Assembly: GCF_020193655.1 (NCBI RefSeq) | Contig: NZ_JADYVE010000003.1 | Span: forward strand, 558,001 to 622,000 | Source of the DNA: Ensifer sp. IC3342 | GTDB lineage: Bacteria; Pseudomonadota; Alphaproteobacteria; Rhizobiales; Rhizobiaceae | Direction: 5' to 3' | DNA: 64,000 bases | In this document: piece by piece, positions 28,098 through 37,110 of the stretch | Position numbering within the stretch: position 1 is the first letter of the stretch | Layout: every line of letters begins with the position of its first letter | The notes under the pieces: model-generated | Seen by the model: only the letters and a program-made list of their open reading frames with translations | Database searches by the model: none | Told to the model about the DNA's origin: nothing | Position numbers and translations under genes: made by a program

Positions 28098-29327
28098 ATG
28101 GCCTTCAACACGCAACGGCTCCAATTTCCCGGTCATTCCGGCGCAATCCTTGCCGCCCGCCTCGATCTGCCTAATGGGCCATTGCGTGCCTACGCAATTT
28201 TTGCCCATTGCTTCACCTGTTCCAAGGACCTCGCGTCGGCACGCCGCGTTGCAGCCGAGCTTGCGCGCGAAGGCATCGCCGTCCTGCGTTTCGATTTCAC
28301 GGGACTAGGATCGAGCGAGGGCGAATTCGCCTCGACAAACTTTACCTCCAATGTCGCCGACCTGCTTTCGGCCACCGACTATCTCCGCCAACACTACGAG
28401 GCACCGTCGCTGCTGATCGGCCACTCGCTCGGCGGTGCAGCGGTCCTCGCCGTCGCCGGGGACATTCCCGAAGTGCGCGCCGTGGCCACCATCGGCGCAC
28501 CGGCCGATGTCGGTCATGTGTTGAAGAACTTCGGCGCGAGCCTCGAGGAGATCGAGAAGAACGGTGAGGCAGACGTCGATCTCGCCGGACGCACGTTCCT
28601 TATCAGAAGGCAATTTGTCGAGGACACGCGTGCGCACCGCATCAAGGATGCTGTTGGGAGCCTGAAAAAGCCGCTCCTCGTCCTTCACGCGCCGCTGGAC
28701 CAGACGGTCGGGATCGAGAACGCCACCGAAATTTTCCTCGCTGCCAAGCATCCCAAGAGCTTCGTTTCGCTGGACAAGGCCGACCACCTGCTCACTGACC
28801 CTGAAGACGCGGCCTTCGCCGGCCGGATCATTTCGGGATGGCTGACGCGTTATCTCGCCGCCGATACGCCGCAAGGCACTGAGCCGATCGAACATGTCCG
28901 CGTGATGGAAACGGGCGAAGGCAAGTTCCAGAACGCGGTTCAGGCCGGCGGCCATCGGCTCTTCGCCGACGAACCCGAAACCGTGGGCGGGCTCGATTCC
29001 GGCCCCTCGCCCTATGATTTCCTGTCGATCGCGCTCGGCGCCTGCACCTCGATGACGCTGCGCCTCTATGCCGAGCACAAGGGGCTCCAGTTCGGGCGCA
29101 TCGGCGTCGACGTCTCGCATGCCAAGATCCACGCCAAGGATTGCGAGGAATGCACCGAGTCGGAGCGCAGCGGCAGCGCCCGGATCGACCATTTCGAGCG
29201 CGTCATCTCCGTCGACGGCGAGGTATCGGAGGAGCTTCGCGGCAAGATCGTCGAAATTGCCGGCAAATGCCCGGTCCATCGCACGCTCGAAGCCGTGGCA
29301 AAGATAAAGACCGTCGTGAAATCATAA
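28098..29327 (+). CDS. bifunctional alpha/beta hydrolase-OsmC protein
   Basis: A 409-residue fusion. Residues of about 1-250 form an alpha/beta hydrolase with the elbow GHSLGG (Ser110) and a late Asp/His pair (APLDQTV, KADHLL). Residues of about 275-409 form an OsmC/Ohr-like domain with two conserved cysteines, in LGACTSMTLRLYAEHKG and GKCPVHRTLE. OsmC domains reduce organic and fatty-acid hydroperoxides, so the hydrolase could release the oxidised acyl chain and the OsmC part reduce it. AAAGGAG precedes the ATG. It closes the stress island downstream of msrBA. Confidence 0.93.
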   Translation: MAFNTQRLQFPGHSGAILAARLDLPNGPLRAYAIFAHCFTCSKDLASARRVAAELAREGIAVLRFDFTGLGSSEGEFASTNFTSNVADLLSATDYLRQHYEAPSLLIGHSLGGAAVLAVAGDIPEVRAVATIGAPADVGHVLKNFGASLEEIEKNGEADVDLAGRTFLIRRQFVEDTRAHRIKDAVGSLKKPLLVLHAPLDQTVGIENATEIFLAAKHPKSFVSLDKADHLLTDPEDAAFAGRIISGWLTRYLAADTPQGTEPIEHVRVMETGEGKFQNAVQAGGHRLFADEPETVGGLDSGPSPYDFLSIALGACTSMTLRLYAEHKGLQFGRIGVDVSHAKIHAKDCEECTESERSGSARIDHFERVISVDGEVSEELRGKIVEIAGKCPVHRTLEAVAKIKTVVKS

Positions 29328-29358
29328 GCGCGTCTGGTAAAACGCGCGGCGCTGTAGG
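29328..29358. repeat. short family-B module
   Basis: AGCGCGTCTGGTAAAACGCGCGGCGCTGTAG starts right after the OsmC fusion stop codon. It is a hairpin and may double as its terminator. Confidence 0.6.
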
Positions 29359-29475
29359 GGAGAAGCACGATAGCTTCACCCGCTCTCCCCGAACGGCATC
29401 GTATGTGGTTTCCGTTTACGGACTATGCGGCGGGTAACGCGACCCGGTCTTCCTGTGGTACTCTCCTCGGAGGAC

Positions 29476-30306
29476 ATGAAGAGGGGGGCGGATGCGATGC
29501 TGCGCGTATTAGCGTTGATCCTGTTTCTCACCGGTATCCCGATGCAGGCGGCCGCAGCGCCTCCGGACGCGGCGCCTTCGGATGTCGACCTGGAACTGGT
29601 CCTGGCGGTCGACATGTCGGGCTCGATGGACATGGAGGAGGCGCGCGTGCAGCGCCTTGGCTACCTGGAGGCCTTGAGAGACCGGAACTTCATCAACGCC
29701 ATCAAGGGCGGTTACCTGGGCCGCATTGCCATCAGCTATTTTGAATGGGCGGGGCTGGTGAACGAAGCATCCGTGCTGACCTGGCAGGTGATCGACGACG
29801 CCGAGGACGTCGAAGCCTTCGCCGCCCGGCTCGAAGCCCGCCCAATCGGCACGCGGCGCGGCACATCCATCTCCAACGCGATCCTGTTCGGGACCAACCT
29901 GATCGAGTCGAACGCCTACTCCGGGGCGCGACGTGTCCTCGACCTTTCCGGCGACGGACACAACAACACCGGACCTTTGGTCGCGCCCGCGCGTGCCGCC
30001 GCCCTGGAGCGCGGGATCGTCATCAACGGATTGGCGATCCTCATCCGGCCATCCGGTTCGGGCGTTCCGCTCGATCAGTATTATTCGGAATGCGTCATTG
30101 GCGGCCCCGGCTCATTCATGATCCCGGTGCATGAGGCGGAGGATTTCGCGATCGCCGTCCGCCAGAAGCTGCTCCTGGAGGTAAGCGGCCGTACGCCAGC
30201 TTGGACCGCGCGACCGGTCGCTGCCACACCCCCGGTCGATTGCCTGATCGGCGAAAAGCTCAATCCGAACTTTATCGAACGGGTGTTTCCGGAATTGAAC
30301 CGGTAG
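29476..30306 (+). CDS. exported DUF1194 protein with von Willebrand factor A fold
   Basis: A 276-residue protein. The start at 29476 has TCGGAGGAC directly upstream; an ATG seven codons later is possible. A signal peptide (LRVLALILFLTGIPMQAAA) precedes a VWA domain with the MIDAS motif LVLAVDMSGSMD, a second metal residue near GTRRGTSISNAI and the Asp of LDLSGDGHNN. DUF1194 is a rhizobial VWA family of unknown function. Probably a periplasmic metal-dependent protein-binding module. It is monocistronic and followed by 420 bases without a clear gene. Confidence 0.85.
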   Translation: MKRGADAMLRVLALILFLTGIPMQAAAAPPDAAPSDVDLELVLAVDMSGSMDMEEARVQRLGYLEALRDRNFINAIKGGYLGRIAISYFEWAGLVNEASVLTWQVIDDAEDVEAFAARLEARPIGTRRGTSISNAILFGTNLIESNAYSGARRVLDLSGDGHNNTGPLVAPARAAALERGIVINGLAILIRPSGSGVPLDQYYSECVIGGPGSFMIPVHEAEDFAIAVRQKLLLEVSGRTPAWTARPVAATPPVDCLIGEKLNPNFIERVFPELNR

Positions 30307-30727
30307 ACAGGCGTCAGACTTCGCCGATCACCATCATGAGGCGCGAACAGAACCCTTGTCGAAATCTTCGCCTTCAACCCGGCTCAAACTGACCGGGCGC
30401 TGCTGTGCCTCCCGCATGTTTTCTTGAATCGAAGCTGACGCGAGAAAAAACATGAACCAATTCAAGTTGATAGAGAGAATTTTGTCCGCCTGAAAAAGAC
30501 GCACGGCGTTACCCGGAGATCCTTCGCTTTTCAATCGGCAGTGCGGCGGCAGCGCTATACGCAACCAAATCATCGTGCTATGGTTGCACCGCCTAAGCAA
30601 AAATATAGCTATCCGGCGCCGTTCGGTCCGTGCGGCCCGACGGAACAGGCCGGCTCAAGAGTGCGACCAACCACGCGCTTCGTTGCCGTCTTGGCCACGA
30701 GCGCAAAACTAGGGAAGGAGCATGACA
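30307..30727. other. 420-base intergenic stretch without a recognisable gene
   Basis: Slightly AT-richer than its surroundings. It contains an inverted TTGAAT..ATTCAA pair around 30425-30465 and the leader of the small exported protein gene that follows. No mosaic repeat core and no ORF with a good ribosome site were seen on either strand. Confidence 0.4.
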
Positions 30728-31075
30728 ATGAATCGCATTGCAACTTTCTCCGTAATCGCTGCCCTCTCCGCCTTAAGCTTCGGCGGTATTGCTTATGCTC
30801 AGGCTGAAATGAACTGGCCGGCCAACATCGAAAAAACGGTGAGTGAATTCAAGGGCGACAAGGTTAGCGTCGTTCAGCTCAGCACGCTGGCGGAGCAGAA
30901 CCAGACCCGCATGTGGGTGGAACACGCGACGCCGGAACAACGCAAAGCCCTGCTGACGGCGATCGAAGCCAACAAGCCCCTCGCCGAACAGCTGAAGGCG
31001 CAAAATGTCGAGATGGAAAATATCAGCGGCGCCGAACAGGCCACCGACGGATCACTGACGATCTACGTTCGCTGA
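30728..31075 (+). CDS. small exported protein of unknown function
   Basis: A 115-residue protein starting at 30728, seven bases after AAGGAG (an ATG two codons earlier is too close to that site). The signal peptide MNRIATFSVIAALSALSFGGIAYA-Q is clear. The mature part is charged and helical (NIEKTVSEFKGDKVSVVQLS, QRKALLTAIEANKPLAEQLK), with no cysteines. The family is not recognised. It probably sits in the periplasm. It converges on the DUF1232 gene and ends just before a 9-bp hairpin. Confidence 0.8.
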   Translation: MNRIATFSVIAALSALSFGGIAYAQAEMNWPANIEKTVSEFKGDKVSVVQLSTLAEQNQTRMWVEHATPEQRKALLTAIEANKPLAEQLKAQNVEMENISGAEQATDGSLTIYVR

Positions 31076-31097
31076 GCGTCCTACTGCATGTAGCCGA

Positions 31098-31133
31098 TGA
31101 AGCGGGTTACGGGACCTACCGCATCCCGCTTCA
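31098..31133 (+). terminator. hairpin between convergent genes
   Basis: TGAAGCGGG / CCCGCTTCA form a 9-bp perfect stem with an 18-base loop, 22 bases past the stop at 31075 and 49 bases beyond the end of the convergent gene. There is no T-run; likely a bidirectional terminator. Confidence 0.45.
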
Positions 31134-31181
31134 GCCTCACTGCACAAAGCAATTCCCGCACTAATCAGCCACCGTTGTTTC

Positions 31182-31571
31182 TCACTGGACCGCGGTATCG
31201 CCGATCACCATCCAGACGATGAGAGCCGCGAGCAGCACCCATATCGAAATGATCGCGATCCGCCCGCCCCGACTGACCGGGCGCTCGGTGCGCCTCGTTG
31301 CTTCGATGCGCAAATCCGCCAAAACGTCAGCTGGAATAAGCTTGAGCGCGGCAACGATGCCGATCGGGACGATGACGAGGTCATCGAGATATCCGAGAAC
31401 CGGAACGAAGTCGGGTATCAGATCGATCGGCGACAGGGCATAGGCCGCGACCGCCCCGGCGGCGAGCTTCGCATACCAGGGAACGCGTCGGTCACGCGCC
31501 GCCAGCCACAGGACGACGACGTCCCGCTTGATGCTTTTTGCCCATTTCTTTGACCGGTCCAGCCACTGCAT
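31182..31571 (-). CDS. YkvA-like DUF1232 membrane protein
   Basis: A 129-residue protein with the DUF1232 signature YALSPIDLIPDFVPVLGYLDDLVIVPIGI at about 45-73 and a C-terminal hydrophobic anchor (IAIISIWVLLAALIVWMVIG). The N-terminal 30 residues are basic (SKKWAKSIKRDVVVLWLAAR). YkvA-like proteins are widespread small membrane proteins with no agreed function. A family-B repeat lies directly upstream and separates it from the RTX gene. Confidence 0.88.
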   Translation of the reverse strand: MQWLDRSKKWAKSIKRDVVVLWLAARDRRVPWYAKLAAGAVAAYALSPIDLIPDFVPVLGYLDDLVIVPIGIVAALKLIPADVLADLRIEATRRTERPVSRGGRIAIISIWVLLAALIVWMVIGDTAVQ

Positions 31572-31584
31572 GTTCGCTCCGGCA

Positions 31585-31632
31585 TGTGTCCTTAAATCCT
31601 ATCCGATTTAAGGACAAAAAACATGCAGTAGG
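31585..31632. repeat. mosaic repeat (family B), minimal copy
   Basis: CATGTGTCCTTAAATCC..GGATTTAAGGACAAAAAACATGCAGTAG: only the AT-rich hairpin module, without the GCGCGTCCGATT part. Confidence 0.75.
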
Positions 31633-31654
31633 CGTCTCAGCGGGGCCACCGGTT

Positions 31655-33709
31655 TTAGACGATGCCGAATATCACGTCGCTGGCCGTGAGAGCCCGAAGG
31701 GAAACGCCTTCGATCAGAAGTCCGAAGCTGTCGGAGCCATTGAAGGCGACGTAAACGCCGGAGGTCGTGTCGGTCGCGGCTGCGAGGAAATCGGCGTAGC
31801 TGCGGATGCCGGTATTTTCCTGGGCGGTGTCAGAAAACGCGATCACGTCGCCGCCCCAGGTGTCGAAGTCGCGGATGCGATCGATGCCCAGTTGATCCGG
31901 GCTTTCAGTGGACCAGAGAAACGTGTCCGCGCCGCGGCCGCCGACCAATGTGTCGGCCCCGTTTCCGCCGCTCAACAAATCATCCTGGGAACCGCCATCG
32001 AGGAAATCCTCGCCGTCGCCGCCGAACAGCCGATCGTTGTCCGAGTAGCCGCGCAGCTCGTCGTTCCCGCCCCGGCCTTCGAGAAGATCGTTGCCGCCGA
32101 GCGCATGGAAGGCGTCGTTGCCGTCTCCACCCCGCAAAACGTCGTTCTTGACCCCGGTCGTGACCCTGAAGTCCTCGATATTGGCGAAGGTCAATCCGGT
32201 CTGAGTGGCCCCGCGCATCGCGTCGAAATCGATCGCATCCGACAGAGCGCCAAGGTTCAATTCGAGCTGGTCGCGCCCTTCGCCGCCATCGATCTCTCCC
32301 TTGAAATAAGCGATGAACCAGTCGTTGCCGGTCCCCCCGAGCATGACCGATCCATCGCCGAGACTGCCGCCGCCGGGAGTCGCGGCCCGGATCCAGTCGT
32401 CACCGGCCCCGCCATCGAGGATGTCGTTGCCGCCATCGTTGGCGAGCGAGTCCTTGCCGTCGCCGCCGAAGGCGACGTCGTCGCCGACGCCGGTCGATAT
32501 CGTGTCGTTACCGCTGCCGCCGTCGATGCGGTCGTTGCCCCCTTCGCCATCAAGCCTGTCACGGCCGGTACTGCCTTCGATACGGTCGTCGCCGGCGCCG
32601 GCATCCACCCCCACATAGGTGAGGTTACCGCCGATCACCGTGTCATTGCCGCTGCCGAGCGCGATGCTGGCGCTCTCGAAGTTGCGGAAGACCGTGCCCG
32701 TGGATGCCCGGCCAATGCTGAAATCGATGGTGGCGTCGCTCAAGCGTACTCTCTCCTGGATCAGGATCCAGTCCTCGCCGGACCCGCCATCGACCTCGGC
32801 GGAATAGAGCGTCGTCGTGATGCCGTCATCGCCGTCGCCACCGAAAAGCCGGTTTGCGCCGCGCCCGTCAACGATCGTATCGTCTCCCGCGCCCGCATCG
32901 ACGAAGTCGTTTCCGGCTTGCGTGTGGATGGCGTCTCGAAGGATGCTCCCCTGGATACGATCGTTTCCGCTTCCCGTCATCACTACGATCTGCTCGATAT
33001 CGTAGTGCCGGAAGAACAGATGCCGCTCGTCCATCGTCTGGTATCCGAGGATGCCGTGACCGTTCTCGCCGTTGAACACCACCTGGTCCGAAGTCGCGGA
33101 GAGATCGATCGTCAGCGTATCGTCGCCGCTGCCGCCGAAGACGGTGCTGTCCGTTTCGACCAGGATGAAACGGTCGTTTCCCTCGCCGCCGTCGAGGCGG
33201 TCGTGGCCGCCCGTATTGGTGATGATATCGTACCCGGCTCCCCCTTCGACGACATCGTCGCCGGCTCCGGTCGAAATGGTATCGTTGCCCGCCGTTCCCT
33301 TGATGCGGTCGTTACCGCTTCCCGCCGTGAGCCTCAGCCACTCTGTATCGTGGAAGAAGATGTGCCGTTCGTTCGCGCTGCGATAACCGATGATGCCGTG
33401 ACCGCTCTCGCCGTTGAACTCCAGCCGATCGGAAGTCATGGAGAGATCGATAATCAACCCGTCATAGCCGACGCCCCCGGTAACGGCCCCACCAGTGCCG
33501 ATAAGCACGACCTGGTCGTCGCCGGCGCCCGCATCGAGACGGTCATAGCCGCTCGAACTTGTCAGGATGTCGCCTTCAGCACCACCATCGACGAAATCGT
33601 CACCACCGCCCGCATCGATATCGTCCCAACCGGGAAGACCCCAGATGTAGTCGGTTTCATCGGTGCCCTGCAACACGTCGTTTAAATGGGAGCCTTCGAT
33701 CTTGGCCAT
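31655..33709 (-). CDS. RTX (hemolysin-type calcium-binding) repeat protein
   Basis: A 684-residue acidic protein built from many glycine/aspartate-rich nonapeptides (for example GGAGYDIITNTGGHDRLDGG and GGNDLLEGRGGNDELRG) that fold into calcium-binding beta-rolls. There is no N-terminal signal peptide. The C-terminus (LLIEGVSLRALTASDVIFGIV) looks like the uncleaved signal of type I secretion, so it is probably secreted by a PrsDE-like exporter, which is not in the window. The start at 33709 is chosen because GGAGGAT lies seven bases upstream; in-frame starts up to 34 codons earlier lack one. No enzymatic domain is visible. A role in surface or biofilm matrix is an inference. Confidence 0.9.
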   Translation of the reverse strand: MAKIEGSHLNDVLQGTDETDYIWGLPGWDDIDAGGGDDFVDGGAEGDILTSSSGYDRLDAGAGDDQVVLIGTGGAVTGGVGYDGLIIDLSMTSDRLEFNGESGHGIIGYRSANERHIFFHDTEWLRLTAGSGNDRIKGTAGNDTISTGAGDDVVEGGAGYDIITNTGGHDRLDGGEGNDRFILVETDSTVFGGSGDDTLTIDLSATSDQVVFNGENGHGILGYQTMDERHLFFRHYDIEQIVVMTGSGNDRIQGSILRDAIHTQAGNDFVDAGAGDDTIVDGRGANRLFGGDGDDGITTTLYSAEVDGGSGEDWILIQERVRLSDATIDFSIGRASTGTVFRNFESASIALGSGNDTVIGGNLTYVGVDAGAGDDRIEGSTGRDRLDGEGGNDRIDGGSGNDTISTGVGDDVAFGGDGKDSLANDGGNDILDGGAGDDWIRAATPGGGSLGDGSVMLGGTGNDWFIAYFKGEIDGGEGRDQLELNLGALSDAIDFDAMRGATQTGLTFANIEDFRVTTGVKNDVLRGGDGNDAFHALGGNDLLEGRGGNDELRGYSDNDRLFGGDGEDFLDGGSQDDLLSGGNGADTLVGGRGADTFLWSTESPDQLGIDRIRDFDTWGGDVIAFSDTAQENTGIRSYADFLAAATDTTSGVYVAFNGSDSFGLLIEGVSLRALTASDVIFGIV

Positions 33710-33811
33710 GTCGCCATCCTCCGAACCCTGCTCACGCCGTAAATATAATTCGCGAACGCGAATATACTCCAGCATCTCTTCAAAGTTATACATACGAGCA
33801 TAGGTAAGCAA

Positions 33812-34077
33812 CTTGAACTTATTTCACCATTTCAGGCAATTTATTTTGAAAATAATATTAGTATCCGCTCAATATAAATGCATGGGACGGATAGGAAGCA
33901 GAATATATTAGAGAGTTGATATTCCGGTTAGCTGAAAATCGCATTCAGCTTCGACGCCCGTGATGGACTGCGATGCGCCTCGAGGCGAACGATGGAACAC
34001 GTCAGACAATTCTAGCCCGATGGCACGAAGGGCAGCGCGCCTGAGCGTAATCTACGCGGTCATGCGACGTGCCGCCG
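33812..34077. other. AT-rich region upstream of the RTX gene
   Basis: The stretch 33800-33930 (TTTATTTTGAAAATAATATT and ATCCGCTCAATATAAATG) is far more AT-rich than the rest of the window. It carries the RTX promoter region, and together with the 100-base leader to 33709 it may be bound by an H-NS/MucR-type silencer. No gene was seen. Confidence 0.5.
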
Positions 34078-35718
34078 TCACTCCGGCAGCCCGGCTAATC
34101 TCAGCCCCTCGGCGAGCCGCGCAAGATCCTCCGGGCGATGGATCGGCATCCAGTCCCTGAGATTGGAGATGCTGAGGGAAGGATCGAGCGTGCGAAGCCG
34201 GTGCATTGCCTGCCGTGCCTCCTCAGGGCGCCCGATAAGCGCGTGGCTTGCCGCCACCACGACGGCAGCGGGGAGCAAGCTGGGCAGATTGCCCAGCGCC
34301 TTTTCCGCCCAGACCGAGGCGGAATCGAAGCGCCCTGCGAAGAAGTGCGCCAGCGCCATCCCAACCTGCATCCGGAACATTTCCGGATCCAGCGGACTGA
34401 GCCGTACGGCGTGCGCCAGATGCTCGATTGCGGCGTCGGTTTCGCCGCGCAGAGCCCGCAGCGTGCCGCCGAGGAACCAGGCCGGGGCGAGGTTCGGATT
34501 GAGAAACTTCGCCCTGTCGAGAAGCGCGATGCCGCCGTCAAGGTCGCCGGTGAGATGGGCGAACGCATGCCCTCCCCGCGTCAGCGCCACCGCATCGTCC
34601 CGGCCGAGCTCCACCGCAAGCCGCGCCAGCCGCGCACCCTCCGAGATCTCGCCGGCACGGTCGGTCATCCAGCCATTGACCTTGCGCCAGAAATGGCACC
34701 AGGCCGTCATACCATAGGCCGAGGCAAATTCCGGATCGAGCTCGATCGCCCGGTAGAACAGGGGCAGCGCCGCCTCGATCGCTTCGCGGGTGCCGCTGTG
34801 CAGCTTTGCCATGCCGCGCAGGTAATAGTCGTAGGCGTCGAGACTTTCCGTCGGCTTGCGCTTGGCCCGTTCGATCTCCGCCCGCTCGAGCTGCGGCGCA
34901 ATCGCGCCGACGACGCTCTCGGCGATCTGGTCCTGCAGTTCGAAGATGTCGTCGAGCGTGCCTTCGAAGCGCTCCCCCCAGAGATGCGCGCCGGTCGTGG
35001 CATCGATCAGTTGCCCGGTGATGCGCACCTTGTTGCCGAACTTGCGCAGGCTGCCTTCCAGCACGTAGCGCACGCCAAGCTCGCGGCCGACTTCCTTCAC
35101 GTCGACCGCCCGCCCCTTGTAGGTGAAGCTCGAATTGCGCGCGATGACGAACAGCCAGCGCATGCGCGAAAGGGCCGCGATGATGTCCTCCACCACGCCG
35201 TCGGCGAAATAGTCCTGCTCCGGATCGCCGCTGAGATTGTGGAACGGCAGGACGGTGATGGAGGGCTTGTCCGGAAGGACGAGCGCAGTCGGAGGCGATT
35301 CCTTCTGCATGCCGGAGCCGTGTTCGACGACGCCTGGCCCGTCGGGTTGCCGCGCTTCCCCGATCTCGTCGACGCTGATCTCGCCGACGAAACGGAAGCC
35401 CTTGCGCGCGACGGTGCGGACGAGACGCTGCTCCTCGCCGCTGTCGCCGATGGCCTTGCGAACCGCGTTGATGTGGCTGGTGATGGTCGATTCCGAGACG
35501 ATCCGCCCGCCCCACACCGCAGCGAGCAGATCATCCTTGCTGACGACGCGGTCGCGGTTCCTGACGAGATGCAGCAACAGGTCGAAGACCTGCGGCCCGA
35601 CGGCCACGACCTGCGCACGCAGCGTAAGCTCCCGGCGCTCCGGATCGAGCACGTAGTCTCCAAACACGAACGGCACGACGGTATCCCCTGGCGAATGCTT
35701 CCGTCCCCTTGATAGCAC
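34078..35718 (-). CDS. winged-helix / TolB-like / TPR protein (CadC-like regulator), paralogue 1
   Basis: A 546-residue protein in three parts. Residues of about 15-115 are an OmpR/PhoB-type winged helix (FGDYVLDPERRELTLRAQVV, VWGGRIVSESTITSHINAVR, RTVARKGFRFVGEI). Residues of about 150-285 are a TolB N-terminal/FlgO-like fold (SITVLPFHNLSGDPEQDYFA, VRYVLEGSLRKFGNKVRITG). From about 295 to the end are tetratricopeptide repeats. There is no phosphorylation domain or membrane segment, so DNA binding must be controlled by a ligand or partner on the TPR part. Start: GTG at 35718, or a GTG 14 codons later. The 511-residue paralogue at 38.7 kb has the same order. Confidence 0.88.
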   Translation of the reverse strand: MLSRGRKHSPGDTVVPFVFGDYVLDPERRELTLRAQVVAVGPQVFDLLLHLVRNRDRVVSKDDLLAAVWGGRIVSESTITSHINAVRKAIGDSGEEQRLVRTVARKGFRFVGEISVDEIGEARQPDGPGVVEHGSGMQKESPPTALVLPDKPSITVLPFHNLSGDPEQDYFADGVVEDIIAALSRMRWLFVIARNSSFTYKGRAVDVKEVGRELGVRYVLEGSLRKFGNKVRITGQLIDATTGAHLWGERFEGTLDDIFELQDQIAESVVGAIAPQLERAEIERAKRKPTESLDAYDYYLRGMAKLHSGTREAIEAALPLFYRAIELDPEFASAYGMTAWCHFWRKVNGWMTDRAGEISEGARLARLAVELGRDDAVALTRGGHAFAHLTGDLDGGIALLDRAKFLNPNLAPAWFLGGTLRALRGETDAAIEHLAHAVRLSPLDPEMFRMQVGMALAHFFAGRFDSASVWAEKALGNLPSLLPAAVVVAASHALIGRPEEARQAMHRLRTLDPSLSISNLRDWMPIHRPEDLARLAEGLRLAGLPE

Positions 35719-35719
35719 G

Positions 35720-36150
35720 GGAAGGCGTGCTTAGGGCGATTCCCGGAAAAGTGGGCAGCGGTTTTCCGTCCGCAGCTTCAAAGATAAGAGCATCCGATGT
35801 CCATCGAGCGACAGTACGCAATTGGGTTTGGCGGATGGCTTTCAGCCCTCATCAAGTCAGTTGAGTGACGGCCGCCCCACCCTCCCTCATTCCTGTGCTT
35901 GTCACAGGAATCCAGCGGCGCCCAAGTCCTTGGGCGCGGGAGAAACGTGCGCGCAACTGAAGCGAAACCACAACTGTGGCAGCATCTGTGTTGCTGCGAG
36001 ATGCAGTCATTCACGGCGCGGACGCGCCGTGGCTGGATTCCTGTGACAAGCACAGGAATGAGGGAGGGAGGAGAACCTTGCCCGAGCACAACCGACGAGC
36101 AACAGTACGCTGCTGTCGTGTACTGCGCCATCCGGCAAGCATCCTTGGAC
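35720..36150. repeat. mosaic repeat cluster (family A, with an unrelated insert)
   Basis: Begins with CCCGGAAAAGTGGGCAGCGG (a family-B-associated piece). It continues with ATTCCTGTGCTTGTCACAGG, CGCCCAAGTCCTTGGGCGCG, a roughly 50-base unrelated middle, GCGCGGACGCGCCGTGGCTG and the inverted core ATTCCTGTGACAAGCACAGG. Bases 36150-36271 carry the promoter of the SDR gene. Confidence 0.8.
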
Positions 36151-36271
36151 GAATAACCAAGCTTCCCTCAAGCTCAATTCAAGCCCGCCGCAAGGACTTC
36201 CCCGAAGCGCCGAGGCACTCTCCACACATAGCGACGGCAATGGTTGCGGTCGGCAGAAAAGGAGAGAAGCC

Positions 36272-37024
36272 ATGAAGATCGTCGTCATCGGGGGCACCGG
36301 CCTCATCGGATCGAAGCTTGTGAAGACCCTTAGGGAGCGCGGCCATGATGCGCTCGCCGCCTCCCCCAACACGGGCGTCAACACCATCACCCGCGAGGGG
36401 CTGGCGGAGGCGCTCAACGGCGCCGACATCGTCGTCGACGTGGCGAACGCGCCGGTATGGGAAGACAAGGCCGTGCTCGAGTTTTTCCAGACGTCGGGCC
36501 GTAACCTCCTGGCCGCGGAAGCCGCCGCCGGCGTGCGCCACCATGTTGCTCTGTCGATCGTCGGTACCGAGCGGCTTCCGGAGAACGGCTACTTCCGGGC
36601 GAAGGTCGCACAGGAAAACCTCATCAAAGGTTGCGGCATTCCCTACACCATCCTGCGCGCCACGCAGTTCTTCGAGTTTGTCGGCGGCATTGCCCAGTCG
36701 GCCACCGTCGGCGAGGAGATCCGCGTGTCGCCGGCGCTGTTCCAGCCGATCGCATCCGACGACGTGGTGGCGGCGCTTGCCGAAGTCACGCTCGCAGCGC
36801 CGGTGAACGGCACCGTAGAAGTCGCCGGCCCGGAGGCGATCCCGCTCGACGAAGTGGTGAGGCGCTTCCTCAAGGCAACGAAGGACCCCCGCAAGGTCGT
36901 GCCGGACGTCCACGCGCGCTACTTCGGCGGCATCCTCGACGATCAATCGCTGACGCCCGGCCAGAACCCGCGCCTCGGATCGATCCGCTTCGAGGACTGG
37001 CTCGCCCAGTCACAGGCTCAGTAA
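36272..37024 (+). CDS. NmrA/SDR-like NAD(P)-binding protein
   Basis: A 250-residue protein with the Rossmann motif MKIVVIGGTGLIGSKLVKTL, the segment HHVALSIVGTERLPENGYFR and YTILRATQFFEF, typical of NmrA-like atypical SDRs that act as reductases or NADP(H) sensors. AAAGGAGAG precedes the ATG. The next gene, 86 bases downstream on the same strand, is the second exported cupin, which echoes the cupin-AhpD-SDR arrangement at 17.3-19.5 kb. Confidence 0.88.
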   Translation: MKIVVIGGTGLIGSKLVKTLRERGHDALAASPNTGVNTITREGLAEALNGADIVVDVANAPVWEDKAVLEFFQTSGRNLLAAEAAAGVRHHVALSIVGTERLPENGYFRAKVAQENLIKGCGIPYTILRATQFFEFVGGIAQSATVGEEIRVSPALFQPIASDDVVAALAEVTLAAPVNGTVEVAGPEAIPLDEVVRRFLKATKDPRKVVPDVHARYFGGILDDQSLTPGQNPRLGSIRFEDWLAQSQAQ

Positions 37025-37110
37025 GCGATAGCTGACCGAACGAACGCCCCTGGATCCACCGCGGTTCGGGGACGCCAACCGATAATTTTCAGCCATGAAG
37101 GAGAATGGAA

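Noticed and set aside
31538..33685. 715-codon plus-strand ORF opposite the RTX gene
   Set aside because: It mirrors the GGxGxD repeats of the real gene; its composition is an artefact of the antisense frame of high-GC repeats, and it has no ribosome site.
34138..35712. 524-codon plus-strand ORF opposite TPR paralogue 1
   Set aside because: Antisense shadow without known motifs; the minus-strand product has a clear domain order.
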